64,000 bases of DNA, taken from assembly GCF_036370855.1 (NCBI RefSeq), contig NC_088101.1, forward strand, positions 67,765,559 through 67,829,558. Reading direction: 5' to 3'. A program made the translations under genes and the position numbers. Positions 1 through 12,132 of the stretch are shown here, piece after piece. Within the stretch, counting starts at the first letter, position 1. Every line of letters starts with the position of its first letter. The notes below the pieces were generated by a model, which saw only the letters and a list, made by a program, of their open reading frames with translations, was not told the origin of the DNA and made no database searches. This DNA comes from Dromaius novaehollandiae. Its lineage: Eukaryota; Chordata; Aves; Casuariiformes; Dromaiidae.

Positions 1-476
1 ACTTGCACAAAGCCAAAAGAAAAAGAAAAATGCCATTGCAACAGCTCTCTGCTACTAGCAGTAGCAAAATAGACCGGGCAAGAAGCAGCAGCTCTTCTGC
101 CAACTTAACAGCCAAGAAACTCGTCATCCGCATGCTGGTGGTGATAGTGATTCTGTTTTTCCTCTGCTGGACGCCCATCTTCAGTGTGAACGCCTGGCGC
201 GCGTTCGACACCACCTCAGCGGACCAGCATCTCTCAGGAGCTCCTATCTCCTTTATTCACTTGTTGTCCTACACGTCCGCCTGCGTGAACCCCATCATAT
301 ACTGCTTTATGAACAAGCGTTTCCGCATGGGTTTTCTAGCCACTTTCACCTGCTGTGCTAAGCAAAAGCCCCCTGCAATGAAAGGGGAGGCTGCTGAGGA
401 AGAGGAGGGGAAGACAACGGGGGCCTCTCTATCCAAATGCTCCTACACACACGTGAACGTATCTGCACCCCCCTGA
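1..476 (+). CDS. CCKAR: Cholecystokinin receptor type A, 3' part of last coding exon (partial)
   Basis: Class A G-protein-coupled receptor for cholecystokinin, a plasma-membrane protein that signals mainly through Gq in gut, pancreas and brain. The window opens inside intracellular loop 3, and the open frame runs from base 3 to a TGA at 474-476 (157 codons seen). The loop is basic and serine-rich (KAKRKRK, then ARSSSSSANL). TM6 follows (VIRMLVVIVILFFLCWTPIF) with the class A CWxP motif at bases 165-176. A short extracellular loop leads to TM7 with the NPxxY motif (NPIIY, bases 288-302), then FMNKRFRMGF (helix 8) and a Cys pair (TCC) typical of palmitoylation. The tail is acidic (EAAEEEEG), followed by TTGASLSKCSY, very close to the mammalian CCKAR tail. 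TM1-TM5 and the N-terminus are outside the window. The acidic tail and ending fit CCKAR better than CCKBR. The neighbour RBPJ in convergent orientation supports orthology. Confidence 0.95.
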   Translation, partial: LHKAKRKRKMPLQQLSATSSSKIDRARSSSSSANLTAKKLVIRMLVVIVILFFLCWTPIFSVNAWRAFDTTSADQHLSGAPISFIHLLSYTSACVNPIIYCFMNKRFRMGFLATFTCCAKQKPPAMKGEAAEEEEGKTTGASLSKCSYTHVNVSAPP

Positions 477-610
477 GCTGCTTCTGGAGAGAAGAGGCTA
501 CAAGTGGCCTCAGAACTTCAAATATTTATCATCCGGTCTTGGGAAGTGACTGTGGCATGCGCTGAACACAGTTTAGTTCTGAAGAAATAAAACGCTTCAG
601 CTGACAGTAA
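477..610 (+). other. CCKAR: Probable CCKAR 3' UTR
   Basis: Sequence between the CCKAR stop codon and the first good poly(A) signal. It is short and shows no other feature. The true cleavage site cannot be seen, and longer forms using later signals are possible. Confidence 0.55.
586..591 (+). terminator. AATAAA poly(A) signal for CCKAR
   Basis: A canonical AATAAA hexamer 110 bases after the CCKAR stop codon, on the same strand. It is the first such hexamer downstream. Use of the site is inferred. Confidence 0.6.
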
Positions 611-2560
611 ATGCAGAGAGAATTTCATGGGAAATGGATGCTATCATTGTCTGTGCTTTATATCACCTTCCCTCAAAACTACAAAGGAGGAAATGGGCTC
701 TTTGGAGACAAGGGACTTTGTAAAAAGCCCTAGAAGATGGCGTATTTGTTATAAACTGTCCTGGAAAAGGAAAAAAAAAAAGGCATCCTTTCCATCAACA
801 GTTTAGCTCAGTTTTTAGCTACAGTTCTGAGTATCCCACTAAATTTCCCACGATGCTAATAGATTCTCAAATATGCATACAAACCTGCGTTTTACTGTCT
901 GCACTTCAGTGTCTATGTGTTATAATTAAAATCTTCCAGTTACTTTCACAGTATTTTTTCAAATTATTCTCACTGAGCTAATACATGCTGAGAACATTTT
1001 GCTGTTGTAGTCAATTAAGAGAATTTTGGGGTGGAGAGAAAGGGATCGTCTATGGGAAAATAATGCTTTCAAGTAAAATAGTTTCTTTTTTTTAGTAAAA
1101 TGAAAAAGACATTGGTGGCTTTAAGCATAGATGGGACGCACTCTTCATCCAGATGAGAACCTATGATAAACTAATATAAATTTGTGCGTTTTTGGTTTAA
1201 ATAAAAACCACAGAACCAGCACAAAGAAGTGGCAAGCGCCCATGCAGGCAAGTGGCAGGTTCTGCAGCAAACCCAAAGGCTTTGGTGGAAACTACCGCAT
1301 GGGGAAGCATAGGTATAAATGCTCAGGATACGTGCAAAGAGGTGCTTTCACAAAAGACACAGGATTGGACACCTAGACCAATGCCCACAGTAGTAATACA
1401 TCTCACAAACATATTGACAGTCATTCCTAGTGTGGTACTGCACACATGAAAATAGAAACACTTAGATGTAGGAAAACAGAAACAGTACACAAAGAAAGCA
1501 AAGACTGAAAGAGCAGGCACTTTTTTCAGGTAGTGAACAGCTTTACTAAACTTTGCAACTATTTTCTCCAAATATACGTATTTGTAAACAGAAAACATGG
1601 AAAACAATGAATGATGTAATTATTGGTGTTTTGTTGAGCAAAGAAATCAGCCTCTCTGCTGAGCACTTGGGTGAGTGCACGTGTTCGGATAATGCGCTTT
1701 GCCCTGGGAGCTAGACAGTAGGAGTTATATAAATTATATTGTATTTCGTTTTGTGAAAATACCTCTTGGAGATGCTTCTGTCTTCTGAGTCAATATCATT
1801 TAAAAAACTTGGTATTAGACAGAGATTAAATTTGAGCAGAGTGGAATGTAGATGTGGATGTGAAATATAACCACTCTCAAGGTTTTTAATCGGAGAATCT
1901 GCTCTCCTTCCAGAGTGATTTTAAATTGGAAATAGAGTTTGGGTTCCAAGCGCCCGGATTCACGTGCTGCCCTCAGCTAGTGCCCCAAGTGGTTACCTGT
2001 GCGGCTCTAGCACACAGCTGCAGCTATTAACTTTTTGTATCCAACCGGTCCACAGACAGGAAATTAAAAAAAAATTATAGATGCTATTTATGCACAGTCC
2101 ATAAAAACAATGTTTTGCCTGCCATGTTAATAAAGTAGCGCTCTTTCTGGAGCTGGGATGAGACCGTGGACAGTGATCTGATCTTTTGCAAATTCTCATG
2201 GAAGTAAATCATGGGATTTAATTCATAGCAATGAAATGAAAATTTTGCTTCAGTTAAAGATGTAGGATGAGACCTTCTACAAGCCTGTCCTGCCTGTTGA
2301 AACTGAAGGAACAAAACTAGCTGCTTTTGGATTTATGCAGTGAGAAAACAGAAAAAATTATTTGTGAAGTATTTTGTACCATTTGAAAGTCTGACTTCAT
2401 TATAGGGCATGGTTTAAAATTGTTCCTGCAAAGAAATCACATTTTAGCAGTACACTGGATGTGAATATGAGTACATGCTGTACAGAGAGGAAACCTACTT
2501 TAGGGTTTTATATTTGTTCTAAAACACAAATTCCTTTGCGTAGATGTAGATTTTCCAGCA
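611..2560. other. Intergenic DNA downstream of CCKAR, no gene recognised
   Basis: AT-rich DNA with stops in all frames and only short chance ORFs. I see no splice-linked coding exons, repeats or RNA genes. Confidence 0.6.
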
Positions 2561-2900
2561 CTCCCAGAGTCGGCGCAGCTGTTCGTGCTCCGTTCCCCGC
2601 ATCCCTGAGGATGGCGGGTTCACATGAAAGGCGAAAGCTATTTCCGACAGTGCCTTAATCAGCTCACAGGTCCCCCGTGGCCTGCAAAACCTGCGGCTGC
2701 AGCAAGCCAGGAGAGTTTCTGCTTAGCCCCCGCTCGCAGTGGCCGCGGGAGCCGGCCGGCGGAGACGAGCGAGGGCGGCCGCAGCAGTGGGGCAGCAGCC
2801 CGGCGACCGGGAGCTTCGAGACAGGCCGGGAAGGGCACGTTCCCGCTTGGGCAAGGCCGGTTCTGGGCACGTGCCGCTCTTCCCCTCCATTTCCCCCTAC
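2561..2900. promoter_or_regulatory. GC/CpG-rich patch 1 (orphan CpG-island-like)
   Basis: An abrupt change from AT-rich DNA to a stretch dense in CG dinucleotides, densest at about 2735-2875. It contains a NotI-type palindrome GCGGCCGC at 2775-2782, an overlapping GC box GGGCGG at 2773-2778, and a palindromic E-box GGCACGTGCC at 2866-2875. It ends in a pyrimidine stretch and a T run at about 2909-2921. No known gene starts here: CCKAR ends upstream on the + strand and RBPJ ends far downstream on the - strand. Regulatory or unannotated-promoter function is inference from composition only. Confidence 0.4.
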
Positions 2901-3640
2901 TTACTCTTTTTTTTTTTTTAAACCAAAGTGTTAGTGCTTTAACCCAACTCCAGAAGTCATTAGCCTTAAGCCGGATTCCGTCAAGGGGTAGAATTAAGGT
3001 TTTAAAATGCAGCATTGCAACCCAGGGTGCTATCTGCCTCTGCCCAGTCTCCTGGCCCAGGACACTGAAACCTTTCTGGGTGCATCCTAGCGCAGTTCCC
3101 CATCCATGCATGCCCAAAGCCGTTCCTGGCACCGACTGCTGTTCTTGCTTTGCTAACGTGTCATAAAACCCTCCCAACACTTTCACTTCAGATACTGGAA
3201 ATGTATGTTCAAATATAAATATGAACAGAATAAACTGGTATCAAAATAAAAGAAACCATAAAGTCTCTCCAATAAGTCGTCTTATTCATCAACATCATTT
3301 GGATATGGAGGTTGGAGGGAGAAATCCTATCCTAAAAATCTACTTTTACGATTAGTAGGGGAGATACCTAAAGGCTAACTGTTCTCCAGATGCAGAAAAA
3401 AAGGCAAAGAAAGAGATTCAAACAATAAATTTTGGGTGCAGAGTGCCAGTAAGTCTCTTCTACCCCTCTCGCCTGCCCCCAGGCTGTTCCCCCCCTTTCC
3501 CTTTTCCCTTTCACCTCCATTTCACCTGCCTCTCACACTTTTTTTTCTTCTACACCTTTCTTGGTCTCTGGATTACTTTCCACCGCCACCAACCGCTACG
3601 TTTTTCTCCCCGACGGGTTTATTTTCCTCCCCAGACTGAT
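2901..3640. other. Spacer between the two GC-rich patches, with a pyrimidine-rich tract
   Basis: Mostly ordinary AT-rich intergenic DNA. From about 3455 it becomes pyrimidine-rich on the + strand, including an all-pyrimidine run at 3487-3512 that reads as G-rich on the - strand. No gene seen. Confidence 0.5.
3487..3512 (-). repeat. Polypurine/polypyrimidine tract with G-quadruplex pattern on - strand
   Basis: 26 consecutive pyrimidines on the + strand. Read on the - strand, the G runs are GGG, GGG and a run of seven G, separated by loops of 4 and 3 A. The seven-G run can supply two tetrad runs, so the pattern meets the usual four-run G-quadruplex rule. It lies just upstream of GC-rich patch 2. 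Confidence 0.55.
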
Positions 3641-4110
3641 TTTCCCAGAAAGCACCCTCAGCTCTCGCGCTGCCCGTCGCCCCAGGCCCCGCCAGGGCCG
3701 AGCGTGGACCCCCGTGCTCCGGAGGAAACGCAGCACGCGGATGTGGACGTGGACGTGGACGTGGACGTGGACGCAGCCCCAGCGGTGCGCGGCCCTGCTC
3801 CGTGAGGCACCGCCGCGGCCGAACCGCACGTGCCGCTCGGTCCTCCCCGGGCTGCGGGGCCGCGTCCTCCGGCGTGAGCCCGTATCGCACCCAGCCCGTT
3901 GCCATCGTGACAATACACCAGCACCACACGCAGCACGGCCAACGCGTGAAGTAAATGCTCGCGCGGCCTCGTGACAGTACCGCAGTGCTTTCCCTTGCGG
4001 CACACGCTGCCGGGTTACCGGGCCCGAGGGCCGAGCTGAGGGCGGTCGCCCTCCGTGGGGCCTCCCGGCAGGGCTGCCGGAAAGCCGAGGTGAGCCCGCG
4101 TTACACCTCG
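3641..4110. promoter_or_regulatory. GC/CpG-rich patch 2 (orphan CpG-island-like)
   Basis: A second dense CG-dinucleotide patch, with long overlapping ORFs in several frames on both strands that result from its low stop-codon content. It contains an E-box CACGTG at 3827-3832 in a 13-bp context also found in patch 1, and the GTGGAC hexamer array at 3743-3772. No coding family is recognisable in any frame. It may be an unannotated promoter, a distal enhancer or a first exon of a non-coding RNA; composition is the only evidence. Confidence 0.4.
3743..3772 (+). repeat. (GTGGAC)5 hexanucleotide array
   Basis: Five perfect tandem copies of GTGGAC inside GC-rich patch 2. It would encode alternating Asp-Val in one frame and Trp-Thr in another, but no gene supports translation. 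A likely length-variable minisatellite. Confidence 0.9.
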
Positions 4111-7100
4111 CACGCCTAGCGTTAAAGCTGATCGAGGGGCAGATGTTCACTGACTACGATCAAGGCAAAAGAGTCTTTAGAGGCGAATAAGGGATGGTAA
4201 AACTTAGCAGTTTTGAGTAAGGACTGTGTGAAAGGGGAGGCTGTAATCTTTTTACGACCGCCTAGTAAAAAAGGAAGGGTCACCAGTTTATCTAACTCTC
4301 CAATTTAAAATATGACCCTGACCAGTCAAACCACATTTGGCTCAGGTGTGCAGGTAGGTCAGCAGCTTGCTCACCCTCTGACTGAAGCTTTCCCGCTCAC
4401 TTTTCTATACACACTGTTCATTTCTGTTAAGCAGCTCCAGCTGTTGATGCACAGTCCATCCCTGGCTCTTCTCTCATCGGTAACCTCCGCGCCACAGTGA
4501 TGTGTGCCTTAAAGATGCCAGAATTTCCAAGTGGTTTATAAAACAACCTATTTCCAGCATTGCCTTTTTATTTTTTTTTTCTCCTGCAGTGCTTGTTAGG
4601 CTGCCTCAGGCTCCTACCAAAGAAGAAAAATGCAAAAGAAATGTTCTTGAGCTGTAAAGCTCCTCTGCTGCTTGCCTAATGGCAAAGCTCCTGTGCTAGG
4701 AGTTATTTATCTGGGTCTCTCAAGATCCATTACAGCGTGAAGAGTTTCCTCTAGCTTCAGCTCCCAGTTGTGTCCAGAAAGCACTAATTTTGAGCTAGTG
4801 AGACATCAGCTGTCCACTCTGTACTGTGAGGCAAGAGCAAAACATCATTGCAGGTAGCAAACATCAAGTAGGAGTCATCTCATATGGGGTAAACACTTTA
4901 ATTAATTTCCTGCTATTTTGTCAGTTATTGAAAATTAAAAAAAATCTCCTGATAGAATGAATAAATGCAATTTTTGTGGAGTTTGATTAAAAGCAGTAGA
5001 CAAACCACTGCATAGCTCCTGCAAATATCATAAATGCAGAGGCGTTACAAAACAGGCACGAAAAACAATCACAGGTACAGATCTTAAACCCACAGGAAAA
5101 ATGAGGGGCTGTTCATGCTGTTTAGCTTCCCTTCAGAGCCGATATTAATAAAGACAGTGGCACGGAGGTCTTTATGGTGAGAATATTTGACACCTCATAA
5201 GTAAGAGGCCTAGTTAATGACAAAGTGAAGAATGACACAGAGAGCTGAAACCCTGGGGGAAAGATGTTAAACAGGCACCAGCACCTAGAGAGAACGGCTC
5301 AGCCACCCGGGAACGCTATGGTTATTCTCACAAAGCTGCTAGGGGGCTTTTAGCACCCTCAATTTTCAGGATTTTGCAGCCTAACTGAAGAGACGCGCAG
5401 AGTAACCAGCCCTGCTTCCTTGGCTCCAAACCCCGCCACCGTCCCCGTGGCTGTGTTTGCGCGGCACAACGCCTGACCTGCTGTTCCCTGAACCTGGCGC
5501 CCACAGGGTTGCTATCATGGGCTTGCCAGTGCTATAGAAGAAAATAAATATAGTGAGATCATGTTCAGCCAGCACGACCTGGAGCGTGCTCTTTCTGGTA
5601 GCTTCCCAAAGGACGCCTCTGGTACAGTCCACGTGCAAGTAGGAAACATCAGTGCCGTAACCATAGCATTAAACCAAGCCAGTGCAGCGCTGTGGGGGCA
5701 GCAGCACCAACCCCACAGCCCCTCCAGCTGTTGGATGTGCTACATCCAGCTCATTTAACCCACCTCTACTCATCGGCCGAGGCAGGACAGGGTTCACGGC
5801 AGGATAAGGATGCTGTGCTCTCCTGCAGACAAAGAGCTCTTTATTTGCAGGCCAGCTGTGGCCAGTGCTGGAACTGCTTTACAATAACATCTGTAGCAGC
5901 TAAAGGGAAATTTTCAGGCATAAAACAGGGTTTTCACAGCAGATTTTTAGCAAGGAGGAAGCTCAGCTAATTTCAAAGTCCTAGCTTCACGGGGACTGCA
6001 GATCTAGGAAAAGGATCCAGAAAACATATCTCTGTGCCCTTGTGTTTATTAAATAAGAAACCTGTTTAAATAGTGTCAACTGGCTGAAACAAAACAATAC
6101 AATCCAGGAGAGACTGTCAGACATAGCTATGCGTTCCCTGGTACTTTTCAAGCATTTTTTTCTTTTTTTATTTATTTCCTTGCTAGTGGAAATTCAAAGA
6201 ACCTTATTTGAAATACAGGATTTTTCAAGACATCAAAAGTTTACTAACATCCCACATAACTCCTCTGCTGCACTAATTTGTCAAATATATAGTAAGACTG
6301 GATAGGCTTTCATTACTATACATTGAAGCCAAGACTGACAAGCTTCCACATACAGAGGCTTCATGGAGAGAAAGAAAACTACAGATTTACAGCTTTGTTC
6401 AATATTGCCTTGCAAGATGTGTAAGGGATTAATGAGACCAGTAAAAGAAGTGAATATTTAGAAAGAACACTGATGAAGACAAAGCTGAATTTGATGCACT
6501 TGCAACTAGAAAAGTAGCGCTACGGAATGCAAAAATAGGGCTATTTTTGTGTGCCCTATGGAGGTGTGCAGAGGGCAAAAAGTCCCTTGGCCAGCAAGAG
6601 GGAAGGAAGTTCAGACTTCACTTCTGGTAGGAAAGCACGCCTGTTTCAGCAAGATTGCAAGGGGACCCCACTGCTCTTCAGCCACCCAGTTCCCAGGGGA
6701 TGTCCCCTACGCTGCTGCACCTTCTGCCTGCCTGGCCAGCAGCCTGGGGAAGGGAAGGGGCCTCTGTCACCCGCTTTCTGCAGTTTTCCGAGTTATTTTG
6801 CTTCTCCCTGGCAAGCGGTCAGATTTGTTTTGCTTCAGCCCTGACACTACCCACCAGTTCCCATTTGTTGGCTCTCACAGGAGGCCAAGTCGTTGTCCAG
6901 TTGCTCAGTTTTCCTCAGGAGTTTTTGCTATACAGAAAAATTGGCAGGTTAAAACCTGTGAGAGTCAGACATCTCCAAACTGAGGAGCTTAAACTACATT
7001 GTCACACTATTGTTAGGCTCTAATCTAGTTGATGGGCTAAGGGAACACAACGTTACGTCTCTCTGTGCCAAAAGCCTGAAACCCAAAGCCTCCCGCAAAC

Positions 7101-10100
7101 TCTGAATCCATGGTACGTTTCGGGAGCTGCACCTCTGTGTCTCGGCCGTGGCCAACAGAGACCTCATCTCTTGTGCCACCAATGGACTAGGGAGCAGGCA
7201 GGGACTCGCAATTGCATCAGGTGGAGCTGGATGACACAGAGGACGCAGAAACTGTAAATACCAGTTGCTGTCAGCTCTGTAAAGGAACATAAGACTAAGG
7301 GATTATTTTAAAACCTCCCTGTGGTGCTGACATTTAATGGTCACCAGTAATTGGAAGAGGTTACTGTCCACTGGTCCCAGCAAATGAGCTTGAAAAGAAG
7401 CAGACCTTCTGCTAGGACAAAACAGGACAGGGAAAAGCAGAGGACTTTATTCCCTCTCCTGCCCCATCTCTAGCTCTCTTCCGGGAACTTTTCCCCACAG
7501 TGCTCCTGCAGCCTCACTCAGCAATGGACAAGAGAAGTCTGTTATACGTCTCGTTGCTACCAGTTGGCTTCACTAGATAATTATTTCCAAAACTGCATGC
7601 TTGCTTAGACTACAGCACCTTGTAAATTCAATTCTTTTGCTAACTCCACCAAGAGCAGCATGTTTTTAAATTAATATAAACTTACCAAAATGTAATTTTA
7701 GAACTGATTCATATTGTGCCTGTACTTACTCCTAATTTAGTTTGAATAATTTTGTCTAATCTACTACTACATAAACCAAACCGAAGAACTTTGATATTAT
7801 TCCCATATGCCTGTGGGCTCAAAGTAGCCATCTGCACAGCTTCAGACTTTGCTTTGAAGCCAAGAATTGTTATTTACTTACATTTGTCCTTGGTCCTGTC
7901 CAGAGGAACATATTTGTGTAAGTGCTCTGTGAGTACTTTCCTGCTCCTGTGAGACACTCTCCACCTGTGTGATCAGCTATCTTAGATAGCAGTCGGATGG
8001 GCTTTTGAAAAGGGGTCCAGGCTTGTAAATGATACATTTCTTCACCTGCTCACTTAGAAACACCTGCTTCTTAATAATACAATTAAGTAACTTTACTTCT
8101 ACTTTTTTCTTTATACTGCAAAATTTCAAAGCAGGCTCGAGGTCCCTTTGCTTCATTTCATAGTTTTAATATGAACCTTTCTCTTCTGTCTGCGATAACA
8201 AATCTCTAATTCTAGCAATTCTCCTTTTCCACATGGAGCAGGTCAGATCTAATGCCCTCACACACAATTCACAAGCAAAGCCATATTCAGCAATTTTGTC
8301 TGAAATTTTTCAGAAAATTAATTGCTCCTGACACATTTTGGTTAGCTTCAAACTCCAGTCCAGTTTTACTGTTATCTCAGGATTTCCATGTCATCTCTGG
8401 CAAGTTGCCTTTCTAACATGTTTGGAACTTTTTCCACAACTCTGCTTCTTGCTTTAGGGCCCTTCAGCATTTTCTACGGCGTGAAGTGAGAAGTGACAAC
8501 TTATAGAGTGGCCTATCACTGCATTAAAAATAAGGGAAGACACACATCTATTTTCTGCATCTCACCTATTGCCATACATTTTCAGCATTATGCACTTACA
8601 TGTAGTGTGAAGGCAGGCAGAAGTTTGGACAGCAGGGCAAGACTGAGTTAAAGTTTTTGGCACCTAGTGAAGCGGGAGAGGAATTTTCAGGCCCCTGAAA
8701 GCAGTTTGTGTCTTTACTGAAGTAAGAGGAAATTAGTTTAAAATGTTGACATTTAATAGTCTCTTTTGGCTGGGGGGAATAGATGAGATAGTTTACACCT
8801 GCAACAGAAATCTTCAGAAAGGGATAAAACTTGCAGGAAATGTTCTGAATAAGAGTGCTGCATCCCTGAGGTGCTGCTGCTTGCTTGGAAGCTTGTACAC
8901 TTCTTCATCAATAGCTAATTCCAGTTTCAAGTCCAGTCTGGAATTGGTCCCATCTAATCCTGTTCATTCCCAAATAGCAGCCCCTGCAAACAATTTTGGG
9001 CTTATGTTTGCAAATTCTGCTGTTAGCAGTGAGGTTTTTGCCTGGGTAAGGATGGCGGAATAAAGCACAACCAATCATTTCTCTGGGTATCCGAGAGAAG
9101 AGCTTGTACATTAATTTTCAAGTGTTTGTCCCCACTGGCCTTAAATGCAGGTACCCAGACCCTATCAGCTGTGTCTGGGGTGACATTTTGTTCTGCCCCA
9201 CGTGGCCCTCGCTGGGGCCTGGGAGGCCGTGGGGGCCGCAGCCTCGGTCTGCTCAGCGAAAGCGCAGCGTTCCTTTATTTTTTTTTGGGTTATTTACAGT
9301 AGATAGAACAGAGTTACTGTTGCAGTAAGATGGTGGAGTGGTTGTATTATTCACAGAAAAACAATTCTTCCTTTATTTTCGTATTTAAACTTTTAGCTCT
9401 TCCTCTAAGCTGATGATCCTGAACCTTTCCATTCAAAAGCTCAGCTGCGTACCAGGCTCTCTCATTTAGGTGGCTTAGCAAGTAGCAAACCAGGTTACTG
9501 ACATATTCCTGACCAAAGAACAGCCAGTGAGACTTTTCTGGGCAGCAGCTTGAGTGTGAAGTCCACTAGCCCACAGCTTCCCTTATACACAAATCCCTTC
9601 CTATCCTTTGCATTTCTGTCTGTGGTCTGCTGTGCCCGGATCCTCAGCAAGGACCCAAAAGTGCTGGAGGTGACGGTCCCTTAGCATCCTCAGTCACCAT
9701 GACTTTGCTTTCCTTCTGTGCACACCAGGTCATTCATGTTTCTGCATCTCAGGGACATAAGCCACTGCTTGAAAAACTACACAATCCAACTTCAGCTGGG
9801 AAATTAGATGAAGTGAGAGTTAGTCAGGAGTTTTGCTATTAAACTGTCAAATGTAAACTTTTTGATGGAGATGAACCAATCACAGTGAACCCTTTCTGCC
9901 GGGAGAGAAAATTTCTCTAGTCCAAGACAGAATTTCTGGTGTAAGATGAGAGAGAATCAAGTTGAAGTTCTTGTTCCTGTTTCAGGAGAAGGACTTAAGC
10001 CTTGGCCTCCTCTGTGCCAGGGGAAATGGACCCACCAAATAGTTACCTGGAACAGAGGCTTCTTCAGCCTCTCAGGTCCAAGACTGTGTTGACATCTATG

Positions 10101-11731
10101 AACTAACATGAATTGGAAAAACAGGGAAACACAGACAATAAATCCCTGGAGCAACAATTATTGTACTGCAAGGGGATACAAGAGACCTGAACTCATGTCC
10201 CAACTTCGCATCCAAAGCAAGCATCTTGACCAATGTTTTACTTATTTTTTATCCTTTCCCACATATTTTTTACTTTGCCTAATGGCCCAGTAAAATACAG
10301 CAAGCTTGTCAGCATTAGGTAAATTCAATATAGTCTCCCCTTGGATGGCAAACATGCTGGAGTTTACCTAGCAAATATCTCATACATCAGTTCATATTTT
10401 ATACCAGAGCTTCTACTAAAGCGTTTACTCACAACAGTGAATTGCTAGAGAACTATAAAGACTGTCAGTCAGTTCTGCTAGAGTCCAACATCTTATTATA
10501 CTGCTGTTCAACTGTTCTTTGATTTTTCTCCTCTTGTGTTCTTTTAAGTTTTTAGAAGAAAATTATTCAAATTCTGCCCATTAAGATGACTTTCCCTAGC
10601 TGGTACTTGACAGAGGGGTTTCATGTGTGATCCTTCCACCAGTAAAAATAAAACAATTTATCCTCTTGGCCTATATGGCAAGTAACAGTCAAATTTTTGT
10701 AGCTGTATCCATTACGTGACTTACAAGGGACTAAGTAACTCCTATCAGTCCTGAAATTTCCAGCAGTCTGACTTAAAAACTAGTGTTCACATCTGCTGTT
10801 ACTTCTCTCCTTCCATCTTACATAAGAATTTGGTGATACTTGTGTCTAACTTAAGGTCTAAACTCATTGTTTCAAGCCCCACCTGGGACCTGGGCAAACT
10901 TGCTTTGTATCAGGATGTTACTATATTAAGCCTATGAACTTTCTGCATCAGAATAATGAAAAAGTCCAATTTTCCTTGCACATCTCACAGTACTTTTCTG
11001 GAGAACACTTCACAAGCGGACCTGCATTTAAATATCATTTTAAAAGAAAAAAAGAGAGGTACATTTTCCTAGTAAATGCTGCATTAACAGAAACAAGATA
11101 AACATAAGTGCTGACAGTGTTCACTCTAATATGGCTGGCTAAAAAATGTGCTTGTTGAATTACTTGTTAAAACAGGATGGAAGGGCTGGAGAAAGAAAGA
11201 GGTTAGATTGTCATATAATGTGAAACTGGTTAATAAACTTTCCTCAGATCCTAGCAGAAGAAAAACAAAATGCTACCCATATTTCATGCCTATATTTCTC
11301 AATATAGCTAGATGAACTAGCTGCAAACACAGAGAGTCACGCGTAATTTTAGAAAGTTGTGATTGCATGACCCATTTAAATTTTTTTCTTGCTGCGAAGA
11401 TAGTCACATTCGGGTAGCAAGTCTAGTCTACTGCTTTGTCACCTTAACTTTCTGTGAGAGGAAAGAGGTAGAGGTTGGGTTGGTTGGTTTGTTTTCTGAT
11501 TTAACACACTCATATTGATAGGCTGTATCTGTTTTCTGTAAGTTCACTTAAAAACTGTCAGTAAAAAAATATTTTATGCAAAAGTAGAATTTTATCAAAA
11601 TTTATCAGTCCAAGCTCTGAATTTCAAAGCGGTGCAGGATATAAAGACAGCTGGATCACAAGTTTTATGATGAAATAAGTTTGGAACAGAACAGCTTAGA
11701 TAATGACCAGGGCAGCTGAAGGTAGAAAGAC

Positions 11732-11760
<29 letters not shown>
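11732..11760 (+). repeat. Poly-A tract (29 A)
   Basis: Uninterrupted run of 29 A. The flanks share a short AAAGACAAAA-like stretch, which could hint at a retroposed tail, but no upstream gene or retroposon body is recognisable. A plain homopolymer is the simpler reading. Confidence 0.9.
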
Positions 11761-11762
<2 letters not shown>

Positions 11763-12132
11763 CAAAAGACAAAAACACCCACACCACTCTCGTTCATTCC
11801 CATAGCAAAATACTCCACAGTAACGAAAAGCATAAAATTATTATATTGAAAAATGAGGACTTGTTAGAAACCGCAGACATGTTTGAAAGCTTAAACACTC
11901 GCCTATTGGACTTCTCCTAAAATAAGGGATAAAATTCTATCAACATTACTTGTAAGTTAAATAAAGAATGCACCATTTCTTCAGACTAGTGTTTGATTTA
12001 TACGTCTATTTAATCTCCAAGGTAAAACTGTTTGCCAAAAATTGATTTAGAAGTTTAAAACTTCTGAATGTTTAAAATTGGGAAGTTGAAATAAACTGAT
12101 GTGATGAACTGATGTGGATGTTTATTATTATA

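Noticed and set aside
2624..3186. ORFs of 175-180 codons on both strands
   Set aside because: They overlap each other in several frames across a GC-rich patch where stop codons are rare, run into AT-rich DNA with no domain, and match no family I know.
3436..4150. ORFs of up to 184 codons on both strands, with Asp-Val or Trp-Thr repeats
   Set aside because: The repeats are translation of the GTGGAC array. All six frames are similarly open because of high GC. No recognisable protein.
6549..7023. Three overlapping + strand ORFs of 97-144 codons
   Set aside because: Same DNA read in all three frames, moderate GC, no domain or splice context.
8743..9063. 106-codon ORF in the intergenic region
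   Set aside because: No recognisable domain, overlapped by an antisense ORF, ordinary length for chance.
11700..11790. Poly-A as the tail of a processed pseudogene on +
   Set aside because: No coding remnant upstream and only a weak, A-rich flank similarity instead of a clear target-site duplication.
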